Assembly (NCBI RefSeq): GCF_014839805.1
Contig: NC_051131.1
Location: 6,994,913 to 7,058,912, forward strand
From: Manduca sexta
Taxonomy: Eukaryota > Arthropoda > Insecta > Lepidoptera > Sphingidae
Reading direction: 5' to 3'
Length of the DNA stretch: 64,000 nt
The notes under the pieces are model-generated. The model saw nothing but the letters and a program-made list of their open reading frames with translations. It did no database searches and was not told the origin of the DNA. Position 1 is the first letter of the stretch. Every line of letters starts with the position of its first letter. This document shows positions 1 to 12,055 of this stretch, one piece after another. Both the position numbers and the translations under genes were made by a program.

Positions 1-350
1 TTCAACAGTTTTACTAAAACCTTGATTAATTTAATTAAAATTCCTTGTTACGTGAATTACAGTAAAATGTACTTAAAAAATACAATTAATACGATTTTCC
101 CTATAATACGTCATTTACATCGGTCTTTGCATCTTCAATCATGTGTTCGTCCATTTTGTCACGTTTAATAGCATTTGCCTTTCCGCTCAATAATTCGCTC
201 CCCGCTACCGCGTGAATTAGGGAGTGCCACAGGTTCTGAAAAAACAAACATTCGCCAGAAAAAGAGGCGATAAACATTTCTCACCCGAGCTGCCTTCTTA
301 ACGCCTGCTAATGCAATTAGATTTTATATTTTAATTATAACTTGTTACAG
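1..350 (+). other. Intron of SMG6 (3' part)
   Basis: This AT-rich stretch has no coding-like frame. It ends in TTGTTACAG at 342-350, a good splice acceptor directly before the first recognisable SMG6 exon. It is therefore read as the 3' part of an intron whose donor lies upstream of the window. Confidence 0.7.
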
Positions 351-521
351 ACGGAAGCATCGGAAGAGGAAGGCAGTGCGACCGAGACGGGCAGCTTCCC
401 CGCCAGCAGCGACGTGCTGGAGTCGGCCGGCGCGGACGAGGCCACGCGCTCGCTGCTGCGGCGCAAGGAACAGCTCGAGACCAGGAAAGCGACCATCGAA
501 CGTCATCGACAACGAATGCAG
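351..521 (+). CDS. SMG6: SMG6 exon: acidic and basic linker before the PIN domain
   Basis: The exon has 57 whole codons, entered after TTGTTACAG and left at ATGCAG|GTATGC. The first half is rich in Glu, Ser and Gly. The second half, RRKEQLETRKATIERHRQRM, is strongly charged and probably helical, matching the linker just before the PIN domain in SMG6 proteins. Position 1 here is not the protein start; the reading frame continues from an upstream exon. Confidence 0.9.
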
Positions 522-2950
522 GTATGCGATTGTTTATAGGGTTTATATAAGGGGCAAATTAGGGGCAAATTAACTGTTAGTTGGGGAAGGTGTTTCAAGG
601 TTTATTGGGGGTTCATTCTGTTTTAATTTACTTATATTTCGAGACATGTATTATGTTGTCTAATTTCCGGGTGCATTACGATGATTTGTTACTGCCGTTC
701 ATTAAGATGTGGTGTGGTGGTGCGACCGTAAGCGGTCGCACCATTGTATGAGCATTAGGTACGTATGGCTGTGCTCGTTTTAAATTAAACTAGGTACCAA
801 AAAGTTGTGTTAACACTTGCGGTGCGTACGCAAGGGTTTGGTAATTTGATTTAAAAAAAACTTCAGTTGCAAACATTTATTTTAATGCCGTTATTAGGAG
901 ATTCTGCGCACGAGTTCTGTAGATGTGGCTATCGAGGTGCGTCCGCGATGGTTGGTGCCCGACACGAACTGCTTCATCGACCACCTGGTGCTGATACGCG
1001 CCATTGCCACAGCTCCCTCGCAGCCTTACACCCTCGCCGTGCCTCTTGTCGGTGAGCAAAAGTTTTATAAGAAACACTGTTTAATCATACTCATATAAAA
1101 CAGAACGGTATATTTCTGGCCGCACATTTGTAACAGAAATTGGCAATTTGAACGAATTTATAAATGATTACCAATAATAATTGAATGATGTTTGTTGTGT
1201 AGTTTTGACCGAGTTGGAGGGGTTGTGTAAATGTTCCCGTGTGGGCGGCGCGGCTCGCGAGGCGCTGACGTGGCTGACGGGCGGTGCGGGCGGTGCGGGG
1301 GGCGCGGGGGGCGCGGGGGGCGCGGTGCGGCTCGCCACCACGCGCGGCTCGCTGCTCGCCTCGCGCGCCTTCACCGCCGAGCGCGACCACGAGCGCGCCA
1401 CCAACGACGACCGCGTGCTCGCCACCGCGCTCAACTTGCACGCCAACGTGTCCGCCGATGCCGGTGATCTATACGATATCTTCTATCCTATCTTCCCAGT
1501 CGTTCTACTAAATTGCCCTTCGAACCTTGATTGATTGAGAATCACGTCTCATTTAGAGGCACAAAACTGTCTAACTGATGTCACCGAAAGATTCTTAAAT
1601 AACATAATATTATAAACGCTTTCAAATAAATGTAGTAAACCTTTAATTTTGGCAACCATCCCTTTTTCTAGATTGACTAAAACAATTATACAAAGGCTAT
1701 TTAAGTAGATAATTTTTTGTGTACAGACGCATTTAGCATCAACGCTCTAGTATGAAAATAGTGCAATTGATTATAATGTAACATCCGCGTTCGCCAGGCG
1801 CGCGCGTGGAGGAGGGCGGCGGCGACTCGAGCGCGCGGCGCGAGGTGGTGCTGCTCACCGACGACCGCAACCTGCGCGTCAAGGCGCTCGCCGCCGACCT
1901 GCCCACGCGCGACCTGCCCTCCTTCGTGCAGTGGGCGGGCTTGCACCCAGACGACATCAAGGTAACGATGTCATAAACATCATTATTTTATTATTCGGAC
2001 ATGGCGAACTGACTATTACTTCATATCGTAAGAGTAGACACTCTATCTGTATCCCACTTCGCTAGAGATGATTATTCCACCCCGGTCTACACAGTTATGC
2101 CGGCCTTTTTGAAAACAAACACATGTATGGATTACCTTAAAGGTCATACAATATACACCATGAATCTAGCATCGGCAATCACATAAATTAATGCATATGC
2201 GTATTAGCGGTTGCTTCGACGCTGCGTCATGTTTTGGCAACCAGTTTATTCATGGGGTCAAAGAGCGCTATATTGAGCTTCCGATAAGCAATTAAATTGC
2301 TAGACACGATTGTATATTGTGCGTGTTGTGACCCTGGTGATGTGTTTTGGCAAATCTCCAAATTGATGACATTTCGAGTCGAATAACAGACAACATGAAG
2401 GTGTGTAAGCAATACTAATCACTCGTAACTACTGGTTACGATAGATCCCGCTTTTCAACAATATTTTTTCTGATTATCGCCACGTCGACCGAAGGTCTGT
2501 CCAGTGTCGAACGGCGTATATTCTCGTTGCAATGCTCACCGCACAGAGGGCCTAACCTGTGCGGGTTCTGAAAATATTCTGGTCATTAGAAACCTTATTC
2601 GCCCAGCCTCATCGCGTTGTGTGGCGGATGACTCATTATTGTTGATTTCCGTATTATATAAAAGCAAGCTCGGTCTAAAGATAATGTGGATGTCATCGCG
2701 GTTTTTAATGTGGTAAAAAAAACGGGCGTATCCATATACGCCATTTGTCCATACAAAGGATATTATGTTTGTTCTTCCGAAATTGTTTCATGTAGAGCGG
2801 TGTTGACCACCTAGTATGACAAAATCCTTGCCACTGCACAGTCGGTATAGAGTATAGACGTTGTTATTGAGGTTTAAGGTGTAGTTTTAACCTGTTTGTT
2901 TGTTTCAGAAATCGCAGTCGGTAGACGATGACACCGCGAAATGCAAATGA
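351..2950 (+). CDS. SMG6: SMG6/EST1A endonuclease, C-terminal part with PIN domain (five exons; 5' end outside window)
   Basis: SMG6 is the endonuclease of nonsense-mediated mRNA decay; it cuts mRNAs near premature stop codons in the cytoplasm. Exons by my splice reading are 351-521, 898-1051, 1203-1463, 1798-1961 and 2909-2950: 792 nt, 263 residues plus TGA. Every junction is GT..AG and the phases fit (0, 1, 1, 0). Residues 1-57 are an acidic stretch followed by a basic helix-like segment. The PIN domain runs from about 72 to 243. It shows VPDTN (Asp79), the ELEGL segment (112-116), NDD (176-178) and LLTDDRNLRVKAL (214-226), which carry the acidic residues that bind metal in SMG6 PIN domains. 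The family usually ends near the FxxWA segment (here 238-242). This copy adds about 20 residues rich in Lys and Asp, partly from a separate last exon. A (Gly-Gly-Ala)5 run at 135-149 lengthens a loop of the domain. Exons are GC-rich and introns AT-rich. The N-terminal 14-3-3-like/TPR region must lie upstream. Confidence 0.95.
898..1051 (+). CDS. SMG6: SMG6 exon: first catalytic Asp of PIN domain
   Basis: The acceptor TTATTAG|GAG at 891-900 keeps the frame of the previous exon (phase 0). The exon encodes EVRPRWLVPDTNCFIDHL, the start of the PIN fold, with Asp79 in VPDTN as the first metal-binding acid. It then encodes a strand ending AVPLV. The donor is GTC G|GTGAGC, leaving phase 1. In many animal SMG6 proteins the residue after VPDTN is Gly; here it is Cys. 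Confidence 0.93.
1203..1463 (+). CDS. SMG6: SMG6 exon: middle of PIN domain with Gly-Gly-Ala repeat and NDD motif
   Basis: It is entered after TTGTGTAG in phase 1 and left at GCC G|GTGATC in phase 1. It encodes LTELEGL, a low-complexity (GGA)5 insert at 1280-1324, TTRGSLLASRAF and ATNDDRVLATALNL. The NDD motif carries a catalytic acidic residue of PIN nucleases. The donor is only moderate (GTGATC), but it restores the frame with the next exon exactly. Confidence 0.93.
1280..1324 (+). repeat. In-frame 9-bp tandem repeat, five units, coding (Gly-Gly-Ala)5
   Basis: There are two copies of GGCGGTGCG followed by three copies of GGGGGCGCG. Unit length is a multiple of three, so copy changes keep the SMG6 frame. 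It sits in the PIN domain between the ELEGL segment and the NDD motif. Confidence 0.9.
1798..1961 (+). CDS. SMG6: SMG6 exon: last catalytic motif of PIN domain
   Basis: It is entered after TTCGCCAG and left at ATCAAG|GTAACG (phase 0). It encodes a short acidic loop, then REVVLLTDDRNLRVKAL and DLPSFVQWAGLHPDDIK. The TDDRN motif (Asp217/Asp218) is the most recognisable signature of the SMG6 PIN domain and holds its last catalytic Asp. If the following intron were retained, the frame would stop four codons later at a TAA. Confidence 0.95.
1962..2908 (+). other. Last intron of SMG6
   Basis: This 947-bp AT-rich intron begins GTAACG and ends with a long pyrimidine-rich acceptor. Several short open frames occur on both strands, but none has coding character and no further exon was found. 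Confidence 0.75.
2909..2950 (+). CDS. SMG6: SMG6 terminal exon: 13-residue charged tail and stop
   Basis: The acceptor TTGTTTGTTTCAG (2896-2908) is strong. In the required phase it opens KSQSVDDDTAKCK followed by TGA at 2948-2950. The tail is not part of the PIN fold and is absent from vertebrate SMG6 as I know it. It is plausible as an insect-specific extension. The exon is short, so an alternative end within the previous intron cannot be excluded. Confidence 0.75.
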   Translation, partial: KSQSVDDDTAKCK

Positions 2951-3165
2951 TGCAACACGTGATATGTATAAGTGAAATAGCTCTCGGGTCATGATTTTCA
3001 TAACTAGTGATGTGGAACGTGAGCGATGGAAGTTATTAATAAGTATAAGCACGGCGTCGTTAGCGGCGCTGGTCTCGAGCGGTGGCGAACGGCCGCGTCA
3101 CGTCTAATTACATAGTATAGGATTTGATTAGAGTAAGTAAAGTTAATACACCAATAGTTGGTTAA

Positions 3166-3171
3166 AATAAA
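3166..3171 (+). terminator. Poly(A) signal candidate 1 for SMG6
   Basis: AATAAA lies 216 bp after the SMG6 stop codon. T-rich and GT-containing sequence follows within 70 bp. This is the first canonical hexamer after the stop. Confidence 0.5.
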
Positions 3172-3359
3172 TGAATTTGTTAAGCGCTATAGGATTCCAC
3201 CTTCGTGTTCCTGGGCTATTTTGTTATTTTTACGAATATTTTTTTTACTAAGTAAGATTTAGATAAATGAAATTCAGTGTCACTGAACTATTGTTTTTAT
3301 TTACGTTTTTTTATAATGTATCAACTATATTTTTTAATTTTTTGTAGGTAGGTAATCAT

Positions 3360-3365
3360 AATAAA
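3360..3365 (+). terminator. Poly(A) signal candidate 2 for SMG6
   Basis: A second AATAAA lies 410 bp after the stop codon, after a T-rich stretch. It would give a 3' UTR of about 430 nt. Which signal is used cannot be decided from the sequence. Confidence 0.4.
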
Positions 3366-4200
3366 GTATGCAAGTCCCACGAGTGTCAACATTTCGAGCA
3401 CAGCTCTGAGGTCACGCATATTTCTTTCAACGACTTACCACAAACTGTGGTGACTAAGTTGTTTGCATGCGATTTATTAAAAAAAATGCTAAGTACATGA
3501 TTGTAAATTCTAGGTTTTTGTTAATATCCTCGTGCCATTAGTTGTATTTCAGTGGAATGAAGGATGTTATGGTAATATAATATTATAGTAGTTGGCTTTA
3601 TAAATACATTAAAAAAAAAGAAATAAAAAAAGAAAAATATATTTTTTTCTGTTAGAAAATATTGAATCATTATTTTGTTATGATACAAAGTACAAAAATG
3701 GACATTTTGATAGCACCGTGTTTTTCGAGTTTATATTGAAGTTACACGATGAACACATTTCCATCACGGATCCGTATTATATTTCAAACGTTTATCTCTT
3801 TATAATATTAAATATTATGCTGTATTATCGAAATATGTTTGTAAGCTTTTAATTCCAATAGTTTTATATTGAATAACTCGCGTAGTGAATAATATTGTGT
3901 TGCTGAAGGTTTTACTTAAATTTTTACCTATTACAAAAATCTCAAATAACGCATGTCAGTATGTAATTCATGAATATAATTTTTATTGATAAATGAGAAT
4001 ATTGTATAAATTGTAATAATTATTGCGTCGTTAATGTTTATTAAATCGTGTCCTCTATTATTTTTGAAACTTTCGTGAAGTTACTTTTGTCTTAATCATG
4101 ACCTATTAAAATAAACTATGAATCACTTCAAAGACTAATATTGTTTCGTTTTTAATTTTTATTATCCTTATATCATCTTTTTTTCCTTATACACCTTAAA
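3366..4200. other. AT-rich sequence downstream of SMG6, no gene seen
   Basis: There are long A and T runs (for example 3608-3650) and several further AATAAA-like hexamers (for example near 4111). No open frame with coding character is visible. It may be distal 3' UTR or intergenic. Confidence 0.6.
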
Positions 4201-4229
4201 TATATACTGCATGACTCGCTCATACTCTG

Positions 4230-5170
4230 CATGTGAGCAAGAAAATGGCATATGGGCGTAACCAACTTTTATTTCAGGAAAAATCCCAAAAATCTTTCCC
4301 CTGGGGGAAGGGTCAAAGCGAAAATTTCATGGAAGTAATTCTAGTAAATTAACACAAGTGAAAATAAAAGTATGTACTTGTATTGCATTACAAACCGCTC
4401 CCGCTTATTTATACAATGAAGGGACACCAAATACAGAGAGATGAGGGTAGACTCGGGGTCTAGCGACTGCTCTGTCCGCATTAAATAGCCTGATACTAGT
4501 CTGTATTTATTTATATAAATGACGAAACGAGCGGACCCTACGGCCGATATTAGTAACTACAATATTGCACCGTCTGTCACCTTGAGACGTAAGATCTTAA
4601 GTCTCATAATTTCCGGTAGTTCCCACAGGTAATTACACTAGCTACAATATATGACCATACACTGGCGGCCTATGGATGGTGCGGGCCTGACGGTAACCCA
4701 GGCCGCTAAGTCTTAGGAATTGTGCCAAAGGTTTTATTTTTTTTTGTTTTTCTATTTTTTTTTAAAACTGACACGTTTGTTAGCCTGGCAGGGCCGGCTT
4801 ATACAAACACACCGATCTTGCGGGTGAGTACTTTAGGCACTGCGAGCCCTTAAGTGACCATGCTGAGGGCGACTCTCTAAAGGGTCACGGCCTTGGCTCA
4901 GGACGGCCACTGAGAGAAGGTGTTTGGGGACATCAACGATTATGGGTAACGCGAGAGGTGCGCAAGCGACCTAACAGTCTACCTGGTTTACATCGGCACG
5001 CGGGCCAGAATTATCAGAAGGGTCGGGAGGACGGGGTCGCGGCGGGGTCCTCGGCGGCGAGGACGGACCTGCGGTCGTGTGGAGTAAAGGTTTTAGTGAG
5101 TATTCTTTGCTTCAAACATCAATATCGACATAAAGCTTTTGGCAAAAATGGCAAAATTGGCTTTTAAACT
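4230..5170. repeat. Cluster of decayed mobile-element fragments
   Basis: This block differs sharply from its AT-rich surroundings. It contains GC-richer pieces: 4440-4700, with a CACCTTGAGACGTAAGATC-like motif I associate with dispersed lepidopteran repeats; 4770-4920; and 4955-5090, a CG-rich run around GGGGTCGCGGCGGGG. Long T runs at 4735-4765 separate two of them. The frame at 4958-5167 shows no recognised domain. I read it as nested transposon debris; the family is not identified. Confidence 0.4.
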
Positions 5171-7700
5171 AATAGAGGCAGTAGACATTTTAAAAAGTTT
5201 AAAAATAATGATTTTTTATGTTTACGCGAATGTTAGACATTAAAATTAAACTATTTATCGGAATTTATCGCGGTCCGAAAAATAGTTTAATTTTAAAGTA
5301 TAAAAATACCTTTTAAGATTGGAGGTACCTAGACCGTTACCTTCTTCAAAGATTTAGAAAAGTGCAGAAAACCTTAAAAGTTCTGACACCTAGTCGCCGA
5401 TGGATTTCTACGCATGAGATAAATTTAAACTTTATACATAGTATATATTTTTCGAGATATGTAATAAAAATAATATTTTTTTTGTTTTTAACAGCCATGT
5501 TTCTATTCGTATAGATGGGTATAAGAACATACGTGCCAAGTGCATTGAAACAGGATCCACAATTAACAAACTTACGAAATAAACAGCAGTGTTGTGTATT
5601 ACCTATAGTGTTTTGCAGCTTTTATTATATACTTAATTCAAAAATATTAGGCAGCAATAAATTGTGTTATTTTTGTTAAACAACCATGCAGTTACTTTTA
5701 TGAAAAATTTCTGTACAGTAAGTAGGTATATACAGCTTTTCGGTTGGACCCGGGTGTACTCATGAAAATTAAATTAAAATGACTGTTCTGTTTTGTATTG
5801 TGAAATGAGTGTGAGAAATTCGGAGAGCCAGAAATCCATTACCCATTCTTCATTCCTATTATTTTTGTTTGAAGCCGGCAACAAATTCACAATTCTTTTA
5901 GGAGGTCTTATATACAGGCGGTGGGCATCCCCTAAAAATAAGGTAAGTAATTCGGTTGTTCGTTTGCCGATTTATAGCACGGAAATGTTGCATTTTTTCT
6001 TAATAAATAATAAATTACCTTGTTTTATAATTTGATTATTATTTTTGTCTCATTGAAAGTTTCGATTAATCGTTATAGGGCGGTGTTCGTGTAATTCATC
6101 TCTTAATTCTATTCGTGTTCATACAAGTGAGAAATTCCAATGTTAAAGACTTGAGCAATGGGAATTGGCAATGTTCCGAGGTGAGGCTAGTGCGCACCGG
6201 TACGGAGGTTGTAAAAGCACCGTTATACTTATTTACTGTGCACATCTCGCTTTAGGCGTTGCTTTAACTTATTTAAAATAAATATGAGAGATGAAGCGGC
6301 TGGCTGCGATAATTTAACCACAGCTAGAATCTTTGTTAACCTTTAGGTAATTAATCAGCCATCATTATTAATTGTTCTTGGAATATACGTAAATAACAGT
6401 TAACCCTTATTACCACTTCACTGTTATTTTAAGTGAGTATTTTCATTTATGCATCATAATGTAGGTGCTCGCTGGTTGGTCATAAATTAAACACTTCTAT
6501 CGTTATGTAATTAAGTGCGACTGTGCGTGGGATCATTGTCCGGAGATATGACGGATACTTAAAATTATAAGTCTGGATAGTCGTAACTTATAAAAATAAT
6601 TACAATAACAGCAGGTTATAGGCTTCACTAAGTAAATCATTTATAATAAAATGTACAGGCGCGTGAAGGAGTAAATGATGCGTATCGTTTTGTTTTGAAG
6701 TTTGGATTCTATCTTGGTGATGTTGGTATAAATTATGATTTATTTCGAAAGATAAACATGTAATAGCATGTTCCTCATGTTCGTATAACGGATAGTTAAA
6801 ATGTACAGTGTTTCAATGTAGTTTAATGCATATAAATATGTTTTAATGTGTGTATGTAGAGCTGTCGGGTTTTAAAAACGTTTTAGAACCTGTGCAGATG
6901 TTCCGTACCCAGCAATGACAAAATAAAATTATAATACATGGCTGATACTATAACGAATTTAGACCCCAAATAATAATAACATTATTTTATAGGAGAGCAA
7001 ATTACCAGGAGAAAAAGCCTATATGTCAATCCAGGACAGGATCCAAGACAAATAGACAAATTTGTGTCTTAATTTTCATCTAAATCCTTTCAGTTGTTTC
7101 TGCGTTTACTTCTAACAAATACCTATACAAATATTTGTACAAACTATTATATCTATATATGAGTAAATTAAGATATACTCAGTTTATAACAAGATTATAT
7201 TTATTTTAATATACCTATATATACTGCTATAATATATTTTATACCTTGGGATAGATATTATCTTCTTTATATGGTTGTGGAGAGCTTAATGAATAAATTT
7301 CAAAGCGTGCGCTTGTCGCTCTATATAAGAAGGCTGTCTCACTTCTAACTTGACGTCCGTTATTATAATGCTTGCTAAAATATTCAAAAAGTTTTAGAAA
7401 TAATCTAGAATTTGTGACGAGATAGTTTGAATAGCTCATGATTTAAAATTACTATTGTTAGAGTATTGTAAGTCACATGTTGCTATTCCTAATTAAGTCT
7501 TATTATAGCACTATGCTAATAGGAGATTAGATAAAATTTATAAAACGTGTTAATGACTGTACATGCATAGGTATCCCACCTTGGGATAATCACTTTGTTG
7601 GACTAATGACCTAAAAGACGTTGCGGGAAGCGGCTGAGTTAGGAAGGCAGTCGACCGTCAAATGTGGCGCAATTTGGGTAACACTTGTCTAGCAAATCTG
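5171..7700. other. AT-rich sequence without a recognised gene
   Basis: No coding gene or intact repeat was recognised. One short frame from ATG 5805 runs for 45 codons into a textbook donor, AAG|GTAAGT, at 5941. Its protein has no known features, so this is noted but not called a gene. Confidence 0.5.
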
Positions 7701-7799
7701 CAGTTGACGCGTACAGGTTGATTCAATATATATTTGGATGTTATATGGAATGTATATAAATATCATATGCAATGGGCAAGTTATAGGGGTAGGCACAAA

Positions 7800-8310
7800 A
7801 TACTAACCTTTGCAAATGCAAAGGTAAGTAATGTGTGCCCTGTTGATCGGGGGCACCTAGAGAATTCCGCCATGGTACAGATACAGTACTTTTATGACAG
7901 TGATATCACGGATGATATCACTGCCGTATAAGGCGAATAAATGGAACTTTGTCGGAGTCGCAGAGCAAGCAAAGGGGGAGCAAGGGAGGGGATCGCTCCT
8001 CTACTCCAATAAGGCGACTCCAAGATGGACGACAACGCGGGTGGTTAGGCTCTCGCTGTCCAAGAAGTCCAGAGCGTTTTTACAAAGTGAGACGGGCCGC
8101 AAGGCGGCATCACATGCAGCTATCTATGTGCATGAGGATACCCGTGGGTCGTCTCGCATGCGTCGAAGTCAGGGACTCGGCTCTATGTTCGTTCGGACGA
8201 TACTATCTCCTGAGCATAGACCTTGGGTCGTAAGACTGGTGAAACCTATTATATATAACCGTTCCACTCATCCCACCAGTGGTGGTAGCGATAACACGTT
8301 TTAAGCCGGC
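7800..8310. repeat. GC-richer patch, probable transposon remnant
   Basis: About 500 bp of markedly higher GC lies inside AT-rich DNA, with overlapping open frames on + (7894-8304 and 7949-8233) that resemble no domain I know. It includes an inverted repeat with 10-nt arms, CAGTGATATC at 7898-7907 and its complement at 7914-7923. Origin in a retroelement 5' region is plausible but unproven. Confidence 0.3.
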
Positions 8311-9420
8311 GATAAAGACAATAATGTTAATAATGCTAATCAGAATACGGTGCAGTGACATGTAACAATATAAATCATTGTAGGGTGAAGATCTGCTAAA
8401 CATTTATATGTCAATGAATTTGCTAAAGTACTGTACTATAGAGTTATTGTTATTTACAAAATAACGTAAATACTTTATTATATTGTTATTTTGGCGTTTA
8501 TATATTGTGAATACTGCACTTTCATACTGGTCACTTAGCTTGGGACTGTAGTGACAGATGTGGAATCAGGCGATAAATACACAAAACAATTGTTTTTAAT
8601 ATTACATTAACGACAGCTTTGCTTATAGAAGAGTAAATCTAGTTTAAGATTAAACATACTCATTACCTGCCACGATCAGAGATTCGAGTTATAATGGCAG
8701 TTAGGACATAAACTGACATGTTTCCTTACTAGACTTTAATTGATTTATGTCTATACGGTTCTTCCGAAGTCAGAATTGTGACTATCTTTAATTGATTGCA
8801 AGTTTATGGGCTAATTTAATGTTCAAAGGCAAGTTTATGGGGGTGGAGAGCGAGCTGTAACTGTACATTCTGGCAGATTCACGTCGACTGCCCATGACGG
8901 GTCCCTTATTGCCATCACCCTGGCAGGCTATTTGGTGTTGCAACGCAATAAATGTTACGGCACGCATCGTAATAAAATGAAACCTCGGCTTCGTTGTCTA
9001 TATTTACTGATCTATAGCTGTGTTAAATTTAACATCACGTTAATTGATTGATTGTACTTAAAATGCAAAAGAGAAACCAAATGGGTTCATGACGGTACTG
9101 TTAGTACTGTATCATTTTCGAAGATGATGCGCATGAAAACCGTAAAAATGCAAGAATAGAAAGTGGCATTTGAGAACGGTTAAATATGCACGTATGTACC
9201 TATGTTTAAATAAAAATTGTTTTACCATCTGTATACAGGGTGGAACAGTTATGTACTGCCACGATTACAATGTTAATCTAAAAAATATTAAACAGTACTC
9301 CATTTTAACTTAATTAGTCAATAAGTATCTAAGTATTTATTAGTTCTCATAAGTGAATAATTTTTAATCAAGTCAGCGTAATATATTATGTATAATACGT
9401 TAGCTTTGAAACACAGGTTT
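8311..9420. other. AT-rich sequence, nothing recognised
   Basis: I see no gene, RNA gene or well-defined repeat here. A motif ACAGGGTGGAACA at about 9235 resembles transposon ends, but no partner end was found. Confidence 0.5.
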
Positions 9421-9424
9421 ATAC

Positions 9425-9506
9425 CTAGCTCAGAAGTCAGGGAACTAAATTATTATTGTAAAAACTTGTGGGAAATAAATTATTATTATTATTATATTAT
9501 TATTAC
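9425..9506 (+). repeat. Possible LINE 3' tail ending in (TTA)n
   Basis: An AATAAA-like hexamer at about 9474 runs directly into a TTA-repeat tract of about 27 bp. This is a common form of 3' end for non-LTR retrotransposons in Lepidoptera. The body upstream is too decayed to classify, and a simple microsatellite is an equal alternative. Confidence 0.35.
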
Positions 9507-11940
9507 CTTTCTGATAATAAACAAATGATTGTTGCCAGTTATAATATAAGTGTTCGGGAAGCTTAGTGTGCGGGATAGCTACGTCTTACGCTGTCCCTGG
9601 TAATTCTTGCAATGCGAAAAAAAATATGGTCATATAATCCAAAAAAAAAATTGTCTCGAAACTTAATATTTAATTTTCTTCATAATAATTTTGTAATTAT
9701 TTTAATTATAAAGATTTTATTAAATTTACATACCCAAGTCGTAAATCCCATTTAATCCCTGGAATACGAGGCCCATTTTGAGTGTATGACGCATCGGTGC
9801 TGCAATACAAAAAAATCTAATAAATGTACATAATGGTTTACGAATTTTCTACATCATAAAATTATAATAAATTTTTTTTTAAAATAAATTTACTTAACTG
9901 ATTTGATTTTCTTCTTTTCTTCTTCTTTCAATATGTCCCGTATATTTAATATTTTTTGTGTCCTATCAAAAATATCTCAATGATATTTTTATTATTTGAA
10001 TTTTTAAAAGTTGTAAAATATTATAATATTTGCGGTGTAGTAAAAACATTTACTTTGGATAATTTTTTCCATTTTTTAAGAAATGCTGATTTGATAAAAT
10101 ACCAACCAAAAAGAAATGGCGAACTCAGATTAATTTATTTAAAGCAATGTGTTAATGGGGTTATTTTGTAGGCTTACTATAGGTTGTTATATTTGTAGGT
10201 TGACTATAAATAAAGTTATCAGCGAAAGGTGATACTATTCGTTGTTTTAGATCGACTTTTGTAGTTTCTGCACACTTTAAAGACATAGAACGACATTTCT
10301 AAACAATATAAATATGGGTAGCAACAAGTGTAAACGCAGTGAAAGTTCGAGGTGCACTGAGCCAGGGAAGGTTATGTAGAGGTGAACAGTCCACCTTTAT
10401 TTTTCAACGCGTTTGAAGCTTTCAGTGTCTATCTAGATTTTTTTATTAATTAAAGGGCTTTAAATAACAACAAATATCATAATATACTTTCTTTTACGCT
10501 ATCTTTATCTATATAATAAATTTAGTTTTTATACTTAGAAGGATATACATACTTTTGCTCGTCTTAAGAACATGTTAAGAATCATTTTTTTATGGGCAGA
10601 TCAAATGAAATTCGTAATAATTATCAGTAGATTTAAAATCCTTGCCACACTTTTAATATGTCAATGTGGGAGGTTTCTTCTGAATACTAATGTGAGAAAA
10701 GTTATCAACCTTATGCATGCGGAAAATTGGGAAAATATTTTTCCCTAAGTACAATCTTAAGTCTATTCATGAGTCGGTATTATTCTTGAATTATAAATGG
10801 GTCTTTATACTTTAATGGCTTGTTGATAAGTTAATTTCATATACTATGGTAACATTTTACTATAATAAAAATAAATCACCTTCTTAGGTTACTACCTAGA
10901 AAGCAACGACTTACTTAATTATTTATTTTTTTGATATTTGGTATAAAAAGTGTATAGTAAATTAAATATGAACACCCTTATTCTTATATACTTACTAGAA
11001 ATGTTTCAAAAATTATTTAGATATTGATTCTATTCTATTTGGTATAGAATCAGTGTAAGAATAGCGTTACATTATCAATAACTATGTAGATCGCCATACA
11101 AAGTTTATTATAAAACATACGTGAAGTTAGAAAGGCAGTCTTAATACATCATTTAAGAAATGATTTGGAAAATAGGTACGTAGTGTTTACATTTATGGCA
11201 AGTACATTGTTGATAAATTGATTAGTAGGTAAATATAAACATGGGTTGTTTTTCTTTGAGGGATGAAATAAGCGGCGGAAATATAATTGAAAACTAATAA
11301 TGTCTGGTTGTATTTTGAAATAAAGAGAACTAAAATTAATTTATTTGTAGATTATCGGGTTGTCTCTAGATGATGTTAAAAATAATAATTGATATATGTA
11401 CACGTACCTAAAATCTTAATGTTTTTCGTCTCTACGATTCTAATACACCGGCTCAACCCCTAACGACCATTAATCTAACAGTAACTATCAACTTCTTTTT
11501 AACTTTGTATTAAGTGTGACGTTCTAGTACATTATAATTAGTACATTATATATACTTATGTAAAAATTGTATGGTTTTTGTTTTATCATAAGAGATGTGT
11601 TTTTATATGAAGTTTAAATTCCTTATCCACGTCATCGTGTTGACATCAGCGAAGCCTTATTATCTATCTAGTATCCGGTTTGTACGCTTCACAATGATCC
11701 TGTAATAGTTTTGTGAATCATCTGTTCATTCATTTTTAGAGATACGTATGTTAAAAAATGATTGAAGAAATATGTGCTAAGAGATGTTAGATATCAAAAC
11801 AAATAAAACAGAAAATTCGACTTGAGTTAGTTTAAGGAAATCGTTTCTGCTTATTTATTATTAGATTTATTTTAATTTTTTTTTTATCTTTGTATTTAAT
11901 ACATTAAAAAAACGAAAGCATATACTTACCTACAAATATA
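9507..11940. other. AT-rich sequence, nothing recognised
   Basis: There are many T and A runs and short random frames (longest on + at 9956-10171, with no recognisable features). No feature could be supported. Confidence 0.5.
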
Positions 11941-11941
11941 A

Positions 11942-12055
11942 AAAATGGTCACCTTCCTACGGCGAGGCTAAGATCCAAGCCACTTGCGGTTAGGCATTCA
12001 AAGTGAGGAATCGCCTCACAATACCCACCGTACCGTGATTATTATTATTATTAAG
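11942..12055 (+). repeat. Probable non-LTR retrotransposon 3' end with (ATT)n tail
   Basis: About 95 bp of balanced base composition (ACCTTCCTACGGCGAGGCTA through CCCACCGTACCGTG) runs straight into (ATT)5. The abrupt composition change and simple 3' tail fit a 5'-truncated LINE insertion. The clade is not determined. Confidence 0.4.

Noticed and set aside
1231..1511. Alternative + frames across the third SMG6 exon
   Set aside because: Shadows of the SMG6 frame; only one frame carries PIN motifs and correct splice phases.
7894..8304. 136-codon + frame
   Set aside because: Lies in a probable transposon remnant; overlapping frames are equally open and none matches a known protein.
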